The notes under the pieces are model-generated. The model did no database searches. It was not told the DNA's origin and saw only the letters and a program-made list of their open reading frames with translations. Below, one piece after another: positions 54,695 to 64,000 of a stretch of DNA of 64,000 nucleotides. The first letter of the stretch is position 1. Each line of letters begins with the position of its first letter. Location of the stretch: the NCBI GenBank assembly GCA_032622095.1, contig CP136066.1:6841784-6905783 (forward strand). The letters are read 5' to 3'. The position numbers were made by a program, and so were the translations under genes. Source of the stretch: Siphonodentalium dalli. Lineage: Eukaryota > Mollusca > Scaphopoda > Gadilida > Siphonodentaliidae.

Positions 54695-55175
54695 CAATTT
54701 CAAATTTGGATCGACTCCGACCATTTCTAATTTGGATCGACTCAAACCATTTCTAATTTGGATCGACTCAGACCATTTCTAATTTGGATCCACTCCGACC
54801 ATTTCTAATTTGGATCAACTCCGACCATTTCTAATTTGGATTGACTTCAACCATTTCTAATTTGTATCGACTCCGACCATTTCTAATTTGTATCGACTCC
54901 GACCATTTCTAATTTGTATCGACTCTGACCATTTCTAATTTGGATCGACTCTGACCATTTCTAATTTGTATCGACTCTGACCATTACTAATTTGTATCGA
55001 CTCTGACCATTTCTAATTTGGATCGACTCCGACCATTTCTAATTTGTATCGACTCAGACCATTTCTAATTTGGATCGACTCCGACAATTTCTAATTTGGA
55101 TCGACTCCGACCATTTCTAATTCGTATCGACTCCGACCATTTCTAATTTGGATCCACTCCGACCATTTCTAATTG
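54695..55175. repeat. 26-bp minisatellite (~18 copies)
   Basis: 'gaccatttctaatttggatc' plus gactcc, with ggatc/gtatc and ctcc/ctct/ctca variants, lies in intron 9 about 230 bp after exon 9. Confidence 0.95.
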
Positions 55176-55478
55176 AGTTATCCCTCTTTTCGACTTAGAA
55201 GTTCAATTATTATGTTCAGATGAAAAATTAAGTTAAAGATAAATAAAATTTGGTATGTGGATTACTCAGATTAAGTCATGTCCAAATCTGGGTCCTTTGT
55301 GATCAATTTTTTATGGAATTATGCCGTTTTCAACTTAGAATTCACTGATTATTTTGATGTCTTGGTGGATTATTCAAACGAATGTTTACTTCAAGCCAAA
55401 ATTCAATTTAACATTTTTTTTAAAAAGAACTAAAAACGCCACCATTAACTAAAAACGCCACCATTTTTGGGGATGTGG

Positions 55479-55656
55479 CAGTAATGCCCTAAATAATCGA
55501 ACCTCAACCACAGCAGAATTATGGGGTAACTTTTCAGGATTTAGTCACTGAGAGCATTCCGATGAATGGCAACAAGCCATATTTCCGACTAAATCATGAA
55601 AAGTTACCCATAATACTGCTGTGGTTAAGGAATCGATTATTTAGGGCATTACTGTA
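55479..55656. mobile_element. Family C foldback, copy 5 (left arm partly deleted)
   Basis: The left arm jumps from 'aggatttagtc' to 'actgagagcattccgatgaa', losing ~40 bp. The right arm is complete. Confidence 0.92.
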
Positions 55657-55904
55657 TGCCAAGTGGCACTTTATAATTCATTATATCATTATTTTCAAGA
55701 AGAAATGAATTAATTATCAGAAGTTTTTCAATTCTGTTCTTTTGACATTGTGCCCCTATCAAAACACAATTATCCCATAACTTTCATGAGAACCATTCAA
55801 AAATGGTCCTAGACTACAGCATTCGTTTGAAGAGTTACATATTGCTCTTAATAATAATTAGATTTTCTGAGATCTGTGACAACAAAGGACTGCATTCATT
55901 TTTC

Positions 55905-55996
55905 GACCTAGTGGTAATAGTTTATTTATTTTCGACCTAGTGGTAATAGTTTATTTATTTTCGACCTAGTGGTAATAGTTTATTTATTTTTAGGTA
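55905..55996. repeat. 28-bp repeat, 3 copies
   Basis: 'ttcgacctagtggtaatagt' plus ttatttat occurs three times. Confidence 0.9.
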
Positions 55997-56008
55997 TACA
56001 ACAGAATA

Positions 56009-56762
56009 ATTGGATAATTATCCCGATAGTTTTCTAATCTTCTTCTGATTGCTGCTAATTGGAAAATTTGCCATTTTCCAAAATCGCACTTTCAACATTG
56101 ACCCTCAACTGAATCGTGTATTGATGGGTAAACTTATGGGCATACTTTTGAACCACCCCCGTATCTGGCCACTTCATTCACTTGAAAGAGTCCTTGCCCC
56201 TTATGGTAGACCAAGCAAGGGTTATTGTCACAGATTTACTGGATACAAACACCTATGTAACTCATATCGTTTGTAGAATTATTTATTTTCACCGTATTGA
56301 TAAGAAAACTCATTTCAAGAAACTGACTATGTGAAGACTTAAATTTTTAAGCAGTCTTTCGCGCACCTGTTACTTGAAATGTTTTCTTGTCGCAATCGGT
56401 GAGAAACCTATCCTTTGCCTGACCTGCTTTTCGTGTTGTGTCCGTTTCAATAAATCTATGGTGATAACACTTTCTTGGTCTACCATATGGGACCTAGGTC
56501 CTTTCGAGTGAATGTAGTGCATCAGATATGGTTTAAAACATGCCCCTAAATTCCCATGGAGTACCAACTGATCATGTTCAAGAAAATCCCATGCAGTAAT
56601 AAGGTTGGTGACACTTAACAAACACAGATCACCCAGTTTACCCATCAATACACGATTCTGTTGAGGGTCAAATTTGAAAGCATGATTTTTGAAAATTGCA
56701 AACTTTCCAATCATGCTACAATCAGAAGAAGGTTAGAAGACTATCGAGATAATTAACTACCG
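56009..56762. mobile_element. Foldback element, ~750 bp
   Basis: Left arm 'ataattatcccgatagtttt', 'tgacc-ctcaactgaatcgtg', 'tattgatgggtaaact'; right arm 'agtttacccatcaatacacg', 'attctgttgagggtca' and 'actatcgagataatta'. A second paired block (gaaagagtccttgccc / ggacctaggtcctttcgag) lies inside. Confidence 0.75.
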
Positions 56763-56869
56763 CAATGTACTGAATTTATCATTTTCTCAATTCATTCATA
56801 ATTTCAATACGATCAGATGAATAACACAGGAGATTTTGGTTATTATATGAGGGATGCAGGGATGACTTA

Positions 56870-57400
56870 CTTTTTATACGCCCGTTTGAAAAAACGGTCG
56901 TATTATGTAAATCGGTTGTCCGTCATACCTTCCATCCGTCCGTCCACTTTTGGTTTCCGGATGATAACTTTAGATTGAATCGAGTGAACTGAACCAAATT
57001 TGGTATGTTAGTTTACCACACCATAATACAGATCAAGTTCGAATATGGGTTAAGTCCGCATGATTTTGACAGAGTTATGCCCCTATTTCAACTTAGATTT
57101 TACCTGATTTGCGGTTTCCGGATGATAACTTTAGATTGAATCAAGTGAACTGAACCAAATATGGCATATTAGTTTACCACCCCAAAATACAGATCAAGTT
57201 CGAATATGGATTTCGTCCACATGATTTTGACTGAGTTATGCCCCTTTTTCGACTTAGATTTTACCTGATATGCGGTTTCCAGATGATAACTTTAGATTGA
57301 ATCGAGTGAACTGTACCAAATTTGGTATACAGATCAAGTTCAAACATGGATTCTTTCTACATGCCCCACTCTACTCCAGAAACGGGCATATTATGCCACG
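56870..57400. repeat. 'acgcccgtttgaaaaaacgg' element with ~170-bp tandem sub-units
   Basis: It starts with a small hairpin ('acgcccgttt' / 'aaacggtcgt') and a tccgtcc-rich stretch. Three repeats follow of 'ccggatgataactttagatt', 'gaactgaaccaaatttggta' and 'gagttatgcccctatttcaa'. It ends 'gaaacgggcatattatgcc', just before exon 10. Confidence 0.8.
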
Positions 57401-57483
57401 CCCCGACGACGTGCTCTTGTATTATATATATTATCTATGTTATTGCTTTATTTCATCTATATGTTATCATTGGTATATTACAG

Positions 57484-57643
57484 TTGATATGGAAGAGAAT
57501 GTGTCGTCACCAACCTTGTCTAGTTCCCCCCCATCGTCATCAAACCTTGCAGAAAAACTCAACGAGAAACTCATCGAGAAACCAAAGGAACACAGCACAC
57601 CTCCAAGTTCTCCACAAGTCTCTGGTGCTGCACCAATGTCAGG
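57484..57643 (+). CDS. PACS: PACS exon 10 (Ser/Pro-rich loop)
   Basis: 160 nt from 'ggtatattacag' to donor gtatgt; phase 1 in, phase 2 out. It encodes VDMEENVSSPTLSSSPPSSS, a charged stretch with repeated EKL/EKP, then HSTPPSSPQVSGAAPMSG. The PPSSS and TPPSSP motifs match the low-complexity loop within the PACS C-terminal domain. The exon ends GG before gtatgtactatag, and that donor sequence is iterated downstream in a degenerate ~22-bp repeat (57644-57768). Confidence 0.93.
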
Positions 57644-57768
57644 GTATGTACTATAGCCTAGATACTCGGGTATGTCTCCTAGATAACTGGGCATATACTA
57701 TAGCCTAGATACTGAGGTATGTCTCCTAGATACCCGTGTATGTACTATACCCGAGATACCCAGGTATT
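57644..57768 (+). repeat. ~22-26-bp degenerate repeat starting at the exon 10 donor
   Basis: From the donor onward the intron reads as repeats of gtatgt(a/c)-(c/t)-t-(a/c)-tag..tagata-c-(c/t)-cggg. 'gggtatgt' or 'gtatgtctcctagata' recurs about five times. The same motif resumes at 58660-58765, after an intervening 888-bp TIR element, so this was one array that was interrupted. Confidence 0.75.
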
Positions 57769-58656
57769 AGTGCTTGGCGGTATTTCGGTATACCCATTAT
57801 AATCATTAAAATTTTCAATAATCGATAAACATTGAAGATGGTATTATCGTGGTTACAGGTCATACCGGCCCGTTGTCAGGTACATTGTGGTTTACATTTA
57901 TCGGAATACAAAGAAACTACTTGGTTTCAAACTTTCTTTACTCCATGGTTATCTTTCAGTTGAAAGAAACTGTTCATTCTTCACATGTCACTTCTTTCCT
58001 GATGTCATTTGCCAAAAAAATCACTTATTCGCTGCCGGTGACAAAATCCATCCCAATATTATATTGCAAGTTATGATTGCATCATTCTGTGCTATTTTTA
58101 AACCACAAAATGGGTGGGACAGCACATTATTTCCTGGGGTGTTATTGAGTGGGAAAGATGGATCACGTTCATATACGTGGATCTATATGTATGATTTATA
58201 ATAATTCAACAGGGAAGTGAATAATAGTTCTATAAGTTAAATACTTTGAAAGTGTTTAAGGACATTTAATAAAAGCCTTATGCTTATTCACACCAGGCGG
58301 AGCATTCCAATATCCAACTTAACAGCACGTGCTCTGTGCATATCCGCTGAATAATGCTTCCATAACTTGCAATTATTACCTGTATTTGAGATCAGCGTAC
58401 GTTGTCATCAATCCATGCATGATGCATGCAGACAAATGATACATTGCCACTGTTTGTTAATCAATAATTGTATAAAACGGAGCGTTGGGTGTGTGTGTGT
58501 TTCCTTATTTATTGTTTGCCGTGTAGCTATACGATTTCCTCCAAAAACAGTTGACTTGTGTACCAAACGATCATTACTCAATGGGTAATACGGTATACCG
58601 GGGTATGGTTTTAGGATTACCACAGTATTTTTTATGCTTGAATACCGCCCAGCACT
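57769..58656. mobile_element. 888-bp TIR element, termini agtgctgggcggtatt-like
   Basis: Left 'agtgcttggcggtatttcgg' and right 'gaataccgcccagcact' form the TIR; next to them 'ggtataccc' / 'ggtataccgggg'. The interior shows no conserved protein. It splits the 'gtatgtct' repeat that begins at the exon 10 donor. hAT-like termini are possible but not established. Confidence 0.82.
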
Positions 58657-58765
58657 AGCGGGTATGTCTTCTTTGATACCCAGGTATGTTTTCCGACTTA
58701 TAGAGTATGTCTTCTAAATAGCTGGGTATGTCTCACAGTTACACGGTATGTCTCCACAATACCCG
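58657..58765 (+). repeat. Continuation of the gtatgtct repeat after the inserted TIR element
   Basis: 'gcgggtatgtcttctttgat', 'acccaggtatgttttccgac', 'gagtatgtcttctaaatagc', 'tgggtatgtctcacagttac' and 'ggtatgtctccacaataccc' follow one another, with the same motif and phase as 57644-57768. Confidence 0.7.
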
Positions 58766-58911
58766 AGTATTTATTCTAGATGGTGCACATGCGATGGTAT
58801 GAGGATAATTCAAATTGCCATGCTTGTGTGTGTATCACACGCCTGATTGACTTCTCATATCTGGGCCAATTTTGACACCGACGGCACAAAGCATGAGACC
58901 TGAAGGCACAG

Positions 58912-60247
58912 ATCTAGAGTTCCTCAATAGAGCAGCCATATATATTATATCTAGAGTTCCTCAGTAGAGCAGCCATATATATTATATCTAGAGTTCCTCA
59001 GTAGAGCAGCCATATATATTATATCTAGAGTTCCTCAGTAGAGCAGCCATATATATTATATCTAGAGTTCCTCAGTAGAGCAGCCATATATATTATATCT
59101 AGAGTTCCTCAGTAGAGCAGCCATATATATTATATCTAGAGTTCCTCAGTAGAGCAGCCATATATATTATATCTAGAGTTCCTCAGTAGAGCAGCCATAT
59201 ATATTATATCTAGAGTTCCTCAGTAGAGCAGCCATATATATTATATCTAGAGTTCCTCAGTAGAGCAGCCATATATATTATATCTAGAGTTCCTCAGTAG
59301 AGCAGCCATATATATTATATCTAGAGTTCCTCAGTAGAGCAGCCATATATATTATATCTAGAGTTCCTCAGTAGAGCAGCCATATATATTATATCTAGAG
59401 TTCCTCAGTAGAGCAGCCATATATATTATATCTAGAGTTCCTCAGTAGAGCAGCCATATATATTATATCTAGAGTTCCTCAGTAGAGCAGCCATATATAT
59501 TATATCTAGAGTTCCTCAGTAGAGCAGCCATATATATTATATCTAGAGTTCCTCAGTAGAGCAGCCATATATATTATATCTAGAGTTCCTCAGTAGAGCA
59601 GCCATATATATTATATCTAGAGTTCCTCAGTAGAGCAGCCATATATATTATATCTAGAGTTCCTCAGTAGAGCAGCCATATATATTATATCTAGAGTTCC
59701 TCAGTAGAGCAGCCATATATATTATATCTAGAGTTCCTCAGTAGAGCAGCCATATATATTATATCTAGAGTTCCTCAGTAGAGCAGCCATATATATTATA
59801 TCTAGAGTTCCTCAGTAGAGCAGCCATATATATTATATCTAGAGTTCCTCAGTAGAGCAGCCATATATATTATATCTAGAGTTCCTCAGTAGAGCAGCCA
59901 TATATATTATATCTAGAGTTCCTCAGTAGAGCAGCCATATATATTATATCTAGAGTTCCTCAGTAGAGCAGCCATATATATTATATCTAGAGTTCCTCAG
60001 TAGAGCAGCCATATATATTATATCTAGAGTTCCTCAGTAGAGCAGCCATATATATTATATCTAGAGTTCCTCAGTAGAGCAGCCATATATATTATATCTA
60101 GAGTTCCTCAGTAGAGCAGCCATATATATTATATCTAGAGTTCCTCAGTAGAGCAGCCATATATATTATATCTAGAGTTCCTCAGTAGAGCAGCCATATA
60201 TATTATATCTAGAGTTCCTCAGTAGAGCAGCCATATATATTATATCT
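58912..60247. repeat. 37-bp satellite, ~36 nearly identical copies
   Basis: The unit is 'ctagagttcctcagtagagc' followed by 'agccatatatattatat' with one base of overlap; the spacing between 'tcctcag' occurrences is exactly 37 bp. Apart from the first unit ('cctcaatag') I see essentially no differences among copies, so the array is very recent or strongly homogenised. Each unit holds an XbaI site. It sits in PACS intron 10, just before the exon 11 acceptor duplications. Confidence 0.95.
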
Positions 60248-60254
60248 ATTTGTC

Positions 60255-60690
60255 TAATTTATCTCTGCCTTTGTAGTTGACAGACTGCAGGCATTTGATG
60301 GTATAAAGACTCGAGTGTTTATAATAAACACAACAGTCAACTTTTTTGAGTAACATACATGTTTTCTCCTCTTGCAAGATGCGAGGATTATCTTCACTCG
60401 CCTAGTGCCGTGTAAAAATAAACCTCCGCATCTCACTCAAGGAGTTCTAGACTATTGTCTATTTATATCTCTTGGAGCGTAGAGACTGCAGTTAGTTTGA
60501 TGGTACAGAGCCCGTCGTCTGAGTAATAATAACTGATTCTATTTATATCTCGTTGTGGGTATACAGACTGCAGTGAGTTTGATGGTACAGCGCCCTCGTT
60601 GGAGTTATAGTATTTATAATTAATTCTATTTATATCTCTTTGTAGCGTACAGACTGCAGGCAGTTTGATGGTACAGAGCCCGTCGTCGGA
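60255..60690 (+). repeat. Decayed tandem copies of the PACS exon 11 acceptor end
   Basis: The authentic junction 'ctatttatatctctttgtag' followed by CGTACAGACTGCAGG and 'tttgatggtacagagcccg' is preceded by related segments at about 60257, 60457 and 60538. Each has a pyrimidine tract, 'agactgcag' and 'tttgatggta'. The copies at 60457 and 60538 extend through the 'gtcg' coding stretch, but then carry stops or changes. The spacing of the last three is about 81-88 bp. The AG of the acceptor is lost or shifted in the upstream copies. Confidence 0.85.
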
Positions 60691-60890
60691 GTACATGGAT
60701 TTACAGGTGGAGTATTGGATCGGCCCTGGCAGGCTCCAGGGTATCGATAAAGAGAGAAGCGGCAAGAAAGACTCTAATAAAAACTCTATGAAAACGACGT
60801 TTCGTTCTCTCTTTGTTGGTCGTTCACTCAATAGTTCGGAACCGCATTTATTCTCAATGGTTGTTGTTACGCGGGAGAAGAAACAGAAAA
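60646..60890 (+). CDS. PACS: PACS exon 11 (C-terminal domain)
   Basis: 245 nt from 'tatatctctttgtag' to donor gtaagt; phase 2 in, phase 1 out. The start at 60646 is forced by phase; the nearer AG at 60658-60659 would put the exon in the wrong frame. It encodes VQTAGSLMVQSPSSEYMDLQ, then VEYWIGPGR, a basic stretch, TTFRSLFVGRSLNSSE and FSMVVVTREKKQK. The LQV-(D/E)YW, FRS-(V/L) and M-x-VVT-(K/R)EK motifs are PACS signatures. Three decayed copies of the acceptor and first ~45 nt lie immediately upstream. Confidence 0.95.
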
Positions 60891-60967
60891 GTAAGTTTAA
60901 ACACCGCACTAGCCAACCAATATCGTGATTTGGTGTATTGATTAACATTCTGTTTTTATAAATGGCT

Positions 60968-61184
60968 TACAGTAATGCTCTAAGTTATCGACCTCTTAAC
61001 CACAGCAGAATTATGGGTAACTTTTCAGGATTTAGTCGGAAATATGGCTTGTTGCCATTCATCGGAAAGCTCTCGGGGAGAGCTTTCCGATGAATGGCAA
61101 CAAGCCATATTTCCAACTAAATCCTGAAAAGTTACCCATAATTCTGCTGTGGTTAAGAGGTCGATTACTTAGAGCATTACTGTA
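60968..61184. mobile_element. Family C perfect foldback, copy 6
   Basis: As copy 1; lies 78 bp after the exon 11 donor. Centre 'aaagctctcggggagagctt'. Confidence 0.95.
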
Positions 61185-62194
61185 TATTCAGTTTTTGTGC
61201 TTACCATTTTATTGATGACTTATGAAAACAATGGTAGCCAAGCTCACCTTACAAACGGGCCCAGAGTATTTTGCTGTCCATTATTATTTTGTTCCCGTTC
61301 ATTTATTTCTTCCCCGCACAAACATGCAAACCGACTGACGTATCTGCTTCACCTCTGCACTCCCGGTATTTACATATTGCTGTCCAAGAGCAATAACAAT
61401 ATCTCTCTCAATCACAAAGTCTCTCCAATAACCAATTGCTATCCAAGAGCAGTAACTCTATCTCTCTAATTACAGACAGTCTCTCCACAGGTTACAAACA
61501 CCTAATTATTTTCCATAGGCGACAGTGTTAACTAGAAGTCCCGCCGGTCATGGGTTAAGCCTATTTGAACTTCAAGTGGTCAATTTTCCCTTAGAACGTC
61601 ATCTGCTGCACCAGTCTGTGACAACAAACGCGCCCTTTTCGGTATTTTTTTCATGCTATAATCTTGCATTTCCACAAATACCCCATTTACTGCACAAAAA
61701 TCAGCAGCATAAAAATACCCAGATCCCTTACATAACTTCGGGACCCCACCAGACTCTTCCTGGACACCTAAACATACATGATCGCCATATTTATTATGAT
61801 ATTCTGTTCCCGCTTAGGGTTATTTCCCTCAATGATAATCAACCAATCAGCAGGCAGATTTGTTTTTTATGCTGACTCGAGTTTCCCTACACAAATTCAA
61901 GAAGCGTAACTCTATATAATTAGTTGCTTGTAACCCATAATCAACATGTACATTGTAGTTAGCAACTTAAACCAGATGCAGCAACATTATTTTGTTTTAA
62001 ATCTGAACTCTCGGGCTGAGTATCTGATATTTTTGTGACATTGTGATGCGTAACACGAGGCAGAACTGTGAATTAAGGCCACTTTTTTTTATCAAATTCT
62101 ATTTCTATGCACAAAGCAGTCTCACTAAATAAAATAAACATAAGATGATAAAACAAAATTTAATTTGTTTGCCAGTAATGTGACTTTTTATTTA
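61185..62194. other. Intron 11 stretch, no gene seen
   Basis: ORFs of 90 and 116 codons (61197-61875) have no recognisable motif. 'ccaagagca' with 'taac' and 'tatctctct' is repeated around 61380-61470. Confidence 0.5.
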
Positions 62195-62899
62195 TTAATG
62201 AGACTATTTTTTGTAGTAATGAGACTATTTTTTTAAGTAATGAGACTATTTTATGTAGTAATGAGACTATTTTATGTAGTAATGAGACTATTTTTTGTAG
62301 TAATGAGACTATTTTTTTAAGTAATGTGACTATTTTTTGTAGTAATGTGACTATTTTATGTAGTAATGAGACTATTTTATGTAGTAATGTGACTATTTTT
62401 TGTAGTAATGTGACTATTTTTTTAAGTAATGAGACTATTTTTTGTAGTAATGAGACTATTTTTTTAAGTAATGAGACTATTTTATGTAGTAATGAGACTA
62501 TTTTATGTAGTAATGAGACTATTTTTTTAAGTAATGTGACTATTTTTTGTAGTAATGTGACTATTTTATGTAGTAATGAGACTATTTTATGTAGTAATGT
62601 GACTATTTTTTGTAGTAATGTGACTATTTTTTTAAGTAATGAGACTATTTTTTGTAGTAATGAGACTATTTTTTTAAGTAATGAGACTATTTTATGTAGT
62701 AATGAGACTATTTTATGTAGTAATGAGACTATTTTTTTTAGTAATGAGACTATTTTTTTTAGTAATGTGACTATTTTGTGTAGTAATGTGACTATTTTTT
62801 GTAGTAATGAGACTATTTTATGTAGTAATGAGACTATTTTATGAAGTAATGAGACTATTTTATGTAGTAATGAGACTATTTTTTGTAGTAATGAGACTA
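62195..62899. repeat. 21-bp minisatellite (~33 copies) forming the exon 12 acceptor
   Basis: The unit is 'gtaatgagactattttttgt' plus a, with variants 'gtaatgtgac', 'tttttttaa' and 'ttttatgta'. Many units contain T6 plus gtag, an acceptor-like tract. The last unit reads 'gtaatgagactag' and its final AG is the exon 12 acceptor. The 172- and 255-codon ORFs on the two strands are repeat artefacts. Confidence 0.95.
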
Positions 62900-62900
62900 G

Positions 62901-62996
62901 GAAAGAAAGCCAAAGAGTCTGAATCAAAAAGTCAGATCATAGACGGGATCAGTCGGCTCATCTGTACGTCAAGAAGTCAGAATTTTCCCCTCAAAG
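62901..62996 (+). CDS. PACS: PACS exon 12 (last exon in window)
   Basis: 96 nt from 'gtaatgagactag' to donor gtatgt; phase 1 in, phase 1 out. It encodes KKAKESESKSQIIDGISRLI, then CTSRSQNFPLK. This matches the PACS motif E-(V/S)-(D/E)-SKSQ-x-I-(E/D)GISRLIC. The acceptor is formed by the very last unit of a 21-bp satellite, so the pyrimidine tract and probably the branch point are satellite sequence. The remaining C-terminal residues must lie beyond the window; I find no further exon up to 64000. Confidence 0.95.
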
Positions 62997-63034
62997 GTAT
63001 GTCAAAAAGTAATATCGAGAGTGAACATTGATTA

Positions 63035-63105
63035 CCGTCGTAAACGGTACAAGAGACACTCGCGTATACATCGGTAAACGGTACAAGAGACACTCGCGTA
63101 TACAA
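63035..63105. repeat. ~36-bp direct repeat, 2 copies
   Basis: 'gtaaacggtacaagagacac' plus 'tcgcgtataca' occurs twice shortly after exon 12. Confidence 0.9.
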
Positions 63106-63201
63106 TTGTATAACACATCAGATTATAGTGATTTAGTCTTTTATTACAGTGTTGACTTTGTGATAAGAAAGCAGCATTAAAAAACATACCTTACTCTACT
63201 C

Positions 63202-63750
63202 GTATTTAACTCCGCGCAGTACTATTTTTCGCGCACCCATTGGTGCGCGAATTTAAAACTGAGCGAAAAGTACGACTCCCAAGTTTAATCTAAACCACAG
63301 TCCATATGAAATAAAAGAGTGCTCTGTTGCACAGTTTATTATGAACGGTTGAATAGACAATTACGCCTATACATAAGATGCATATATTTACATTCGGCTA
63401 ACCGCTATTAAGACCATTGCTCACAATTCAAGTGACAAATCATGGTAACATGTACATTGTTGAAATGCTTGTATAAGAAAAATGCTAATACTCCAGGTCG
63501 CCACAAAATTATCATGTATGTAGTGACTGTTACGATGTAAATCTGCCGCGATGGTGTTTAATATACACATATATTATCTACAACAATGACTAAGAGCCGA
63601 AACTGTCCTCAATTCCAAGATATACGAAAATATCACAGAAATAATACGAAAATAGTTTTCTCAGTTTTGAATTCGCGCAGCTAGGTGGGCGAATTTAAAG
63701 TGCGCGAAATCAAAACTGAGCAAAAAATAGTACTGCGAGGATTTAAATAC
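63202..63750. mobile_element. 549-bp TIR element
   Basis: Left 'gtatttaactccgcgcagta' plus 'ctatttttcgcgc' against reversed right end 'gtatttaaatcctcgcagta' plus 'ctattttttgctc'. Inner small inverted repeats of 'cgcgaatttaaa' occur at both sides. No ORF. Confidence 0.82.
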
Positions 63751-63859
63751 AATTAAGGTAGTTGTAATGGATTGTACACAAAGTTAATGATGTCATCCAC
63801 ATCAGAATCCCCATGTCGTTTCTGAAGGCCTTTATAAATTGCAGTGTGTCTGGACGGTG

Positions 63860-64000
63860 TAGAATGATTTTCTCATGTTATTTTGATCTCGTTTCGGTGT
63901 AGAATGATTTTCTCATGTTATTTCGGTCTCGTTTCGGTGTAGAATGATTTGCTCATGTTATTTTGATCTCATTTTGGTGTAGAATGATTTTCTCATGTTA
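63860..64000. repeat. 40-bp tandem repeat running out of the window
   Basis: 'ggtgtagaatgattttctca' plus 'tgttattttgatctcgtttc' repeats at 40-bp spacing at least three and a half times and is cut by the right edge. Confidence 0.9.

Larger units (their letters stand above)
4327..62996 (+). other. PACS: PACS family sorting-adaptor gene, partial, 12 exons identified
   Basis: The twelve exons listed separately give one open frame of 1417 nt. Phases agree at every junction from exon 2 to exon 12, and the C-terminal half can be followed segment by segment against vertebrate PACS1/PACS2 as I know them. PACS proteins are cytosolic adaptors that recognise acidic-cluster cargo such as furin and link it to AP-1 and other coats for return to the trans-Golgi network; they also act at ER-mitochondria contacts. 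The window holds the middle region and most of the conserved PACS C-terminal domain. The N-terminal furin-binding region lies upstream, and roughly the last 40 residues lie beyond the right edge. Introns are huge (up to about 16 kb) and repeat-filled, except the 260-bp intron 3. Gene identity is firm. Whether this is the only PACS copy in the genome cannot be told. Confidence 0.93.

Noticed and set aside
57270-57708. 128-codon ORFs spanning exon 10 as intronless genes
   Set aside because: Only the 57484-57643 part matches PACS; the rest is a repeat element upstream and intron downstream, with good splice sites between.
58912-60247. Possible CRISPR-like array
   Set aside because: Units are continuous head-to-tail repeats with no unique spacers, in eukaryotic DNA.
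60660-60890. Alternative exon 11 start at the nearer AG (60658-60659)
   Set aside because: It puts the conserved LQVEYW segment out of frame; only 60646 fits the incoming phase.
62160-62927. 255-codon leucine/isoleucine/lysine ORF (- strand) and its + strand partner
   Set aside because: Arise from the 21-bp satellite; the coiled-coil look is a repeat artefact.

Overview
The window is metazoan nuclear DNA: small exons with GT-AG junctions, very large repeat-filled introns, no bacterial gene organisation and no rRNA, tRNA or CRISPR. One host gene crosses nearly the whole window on the + strand. I assembled twelve coding exons (4327-62996, 1417 nt, about 472 codons) whose splice phases agree at every join from exon 2 onward and whose product matches PACS (phosphofurin acidic cluster sorting protein), covering the serine-rich middle region and most of the conserved C-terminal PACS domain. 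The 5' furin-binding-region exons and the last C-terminal exon(s) lie outside. The species cannot be fixed from sequence. The dispersed repeats that start with 'gcccgttt' or 'ccccgcaacgaag' and carry tandem sub-units suggest a marine invertebrate, perhaps a lophotrochozoan, but this is inference.

Layout. 1-13 kb: exon 1 (4327), exon 2 (12869), an 87-bp minisatellite, and composite foldback elements whose termini are themselves hairpins. 13-21 kb: perfect-palindrome foldbacks (family C) and TTAA-flanked MITEs (families B and D). 21-22 kb: exons 3 and 4. 22-29 kb: large 'ccgcggt'-rich DNA elements (family E) forming a 2.2-kb direct duplication, one copy carrying a 525-bp insertion. 29.5-36.5 kb: a pogo/Tigger-like transposase pseudogene (- strand) split by a 6-kb foldback transposon with about 700-bp arms, a target duplication of ATG, an inner iteron cluster and a ~190-bp satellite. 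36.5-44 kb: nested elements, exon 5 (38051), a SINE inserted in a MITE, a 3.15-kb 24/25-bp minisatellite, and exon 6 (43976). 44.2-46.8 kb: a non-LTR retrotransposon with an intact 784-aa reverse transcriptase ORF. 48-64 kb: exons 7-12, each close to tandem arrays.

The most unusual signal concerns the host gene. Tandem arrays repeatedly begin at, end at, or are copied from PACS splice junctions. Exon 7's 3' part plus its donor is present 20 times at an 89-bp period. Exon 5's donor end is followed by several degraded copies. Exon 11's acceptor end is preceded by three decayed copies. The exon 10 donor starts a 'gtatgt' repeat. The exon 12 acceptor is the edge of a 21-bp array. The arrays before exons 6 and 8 both stop 38-39 bp short of the acceptor. 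A second theme is mobile-element archaeology: several empty/filled site pairs, elements sharing a single TTAA, and a SINE and LINE with nearly the same 3' tail.
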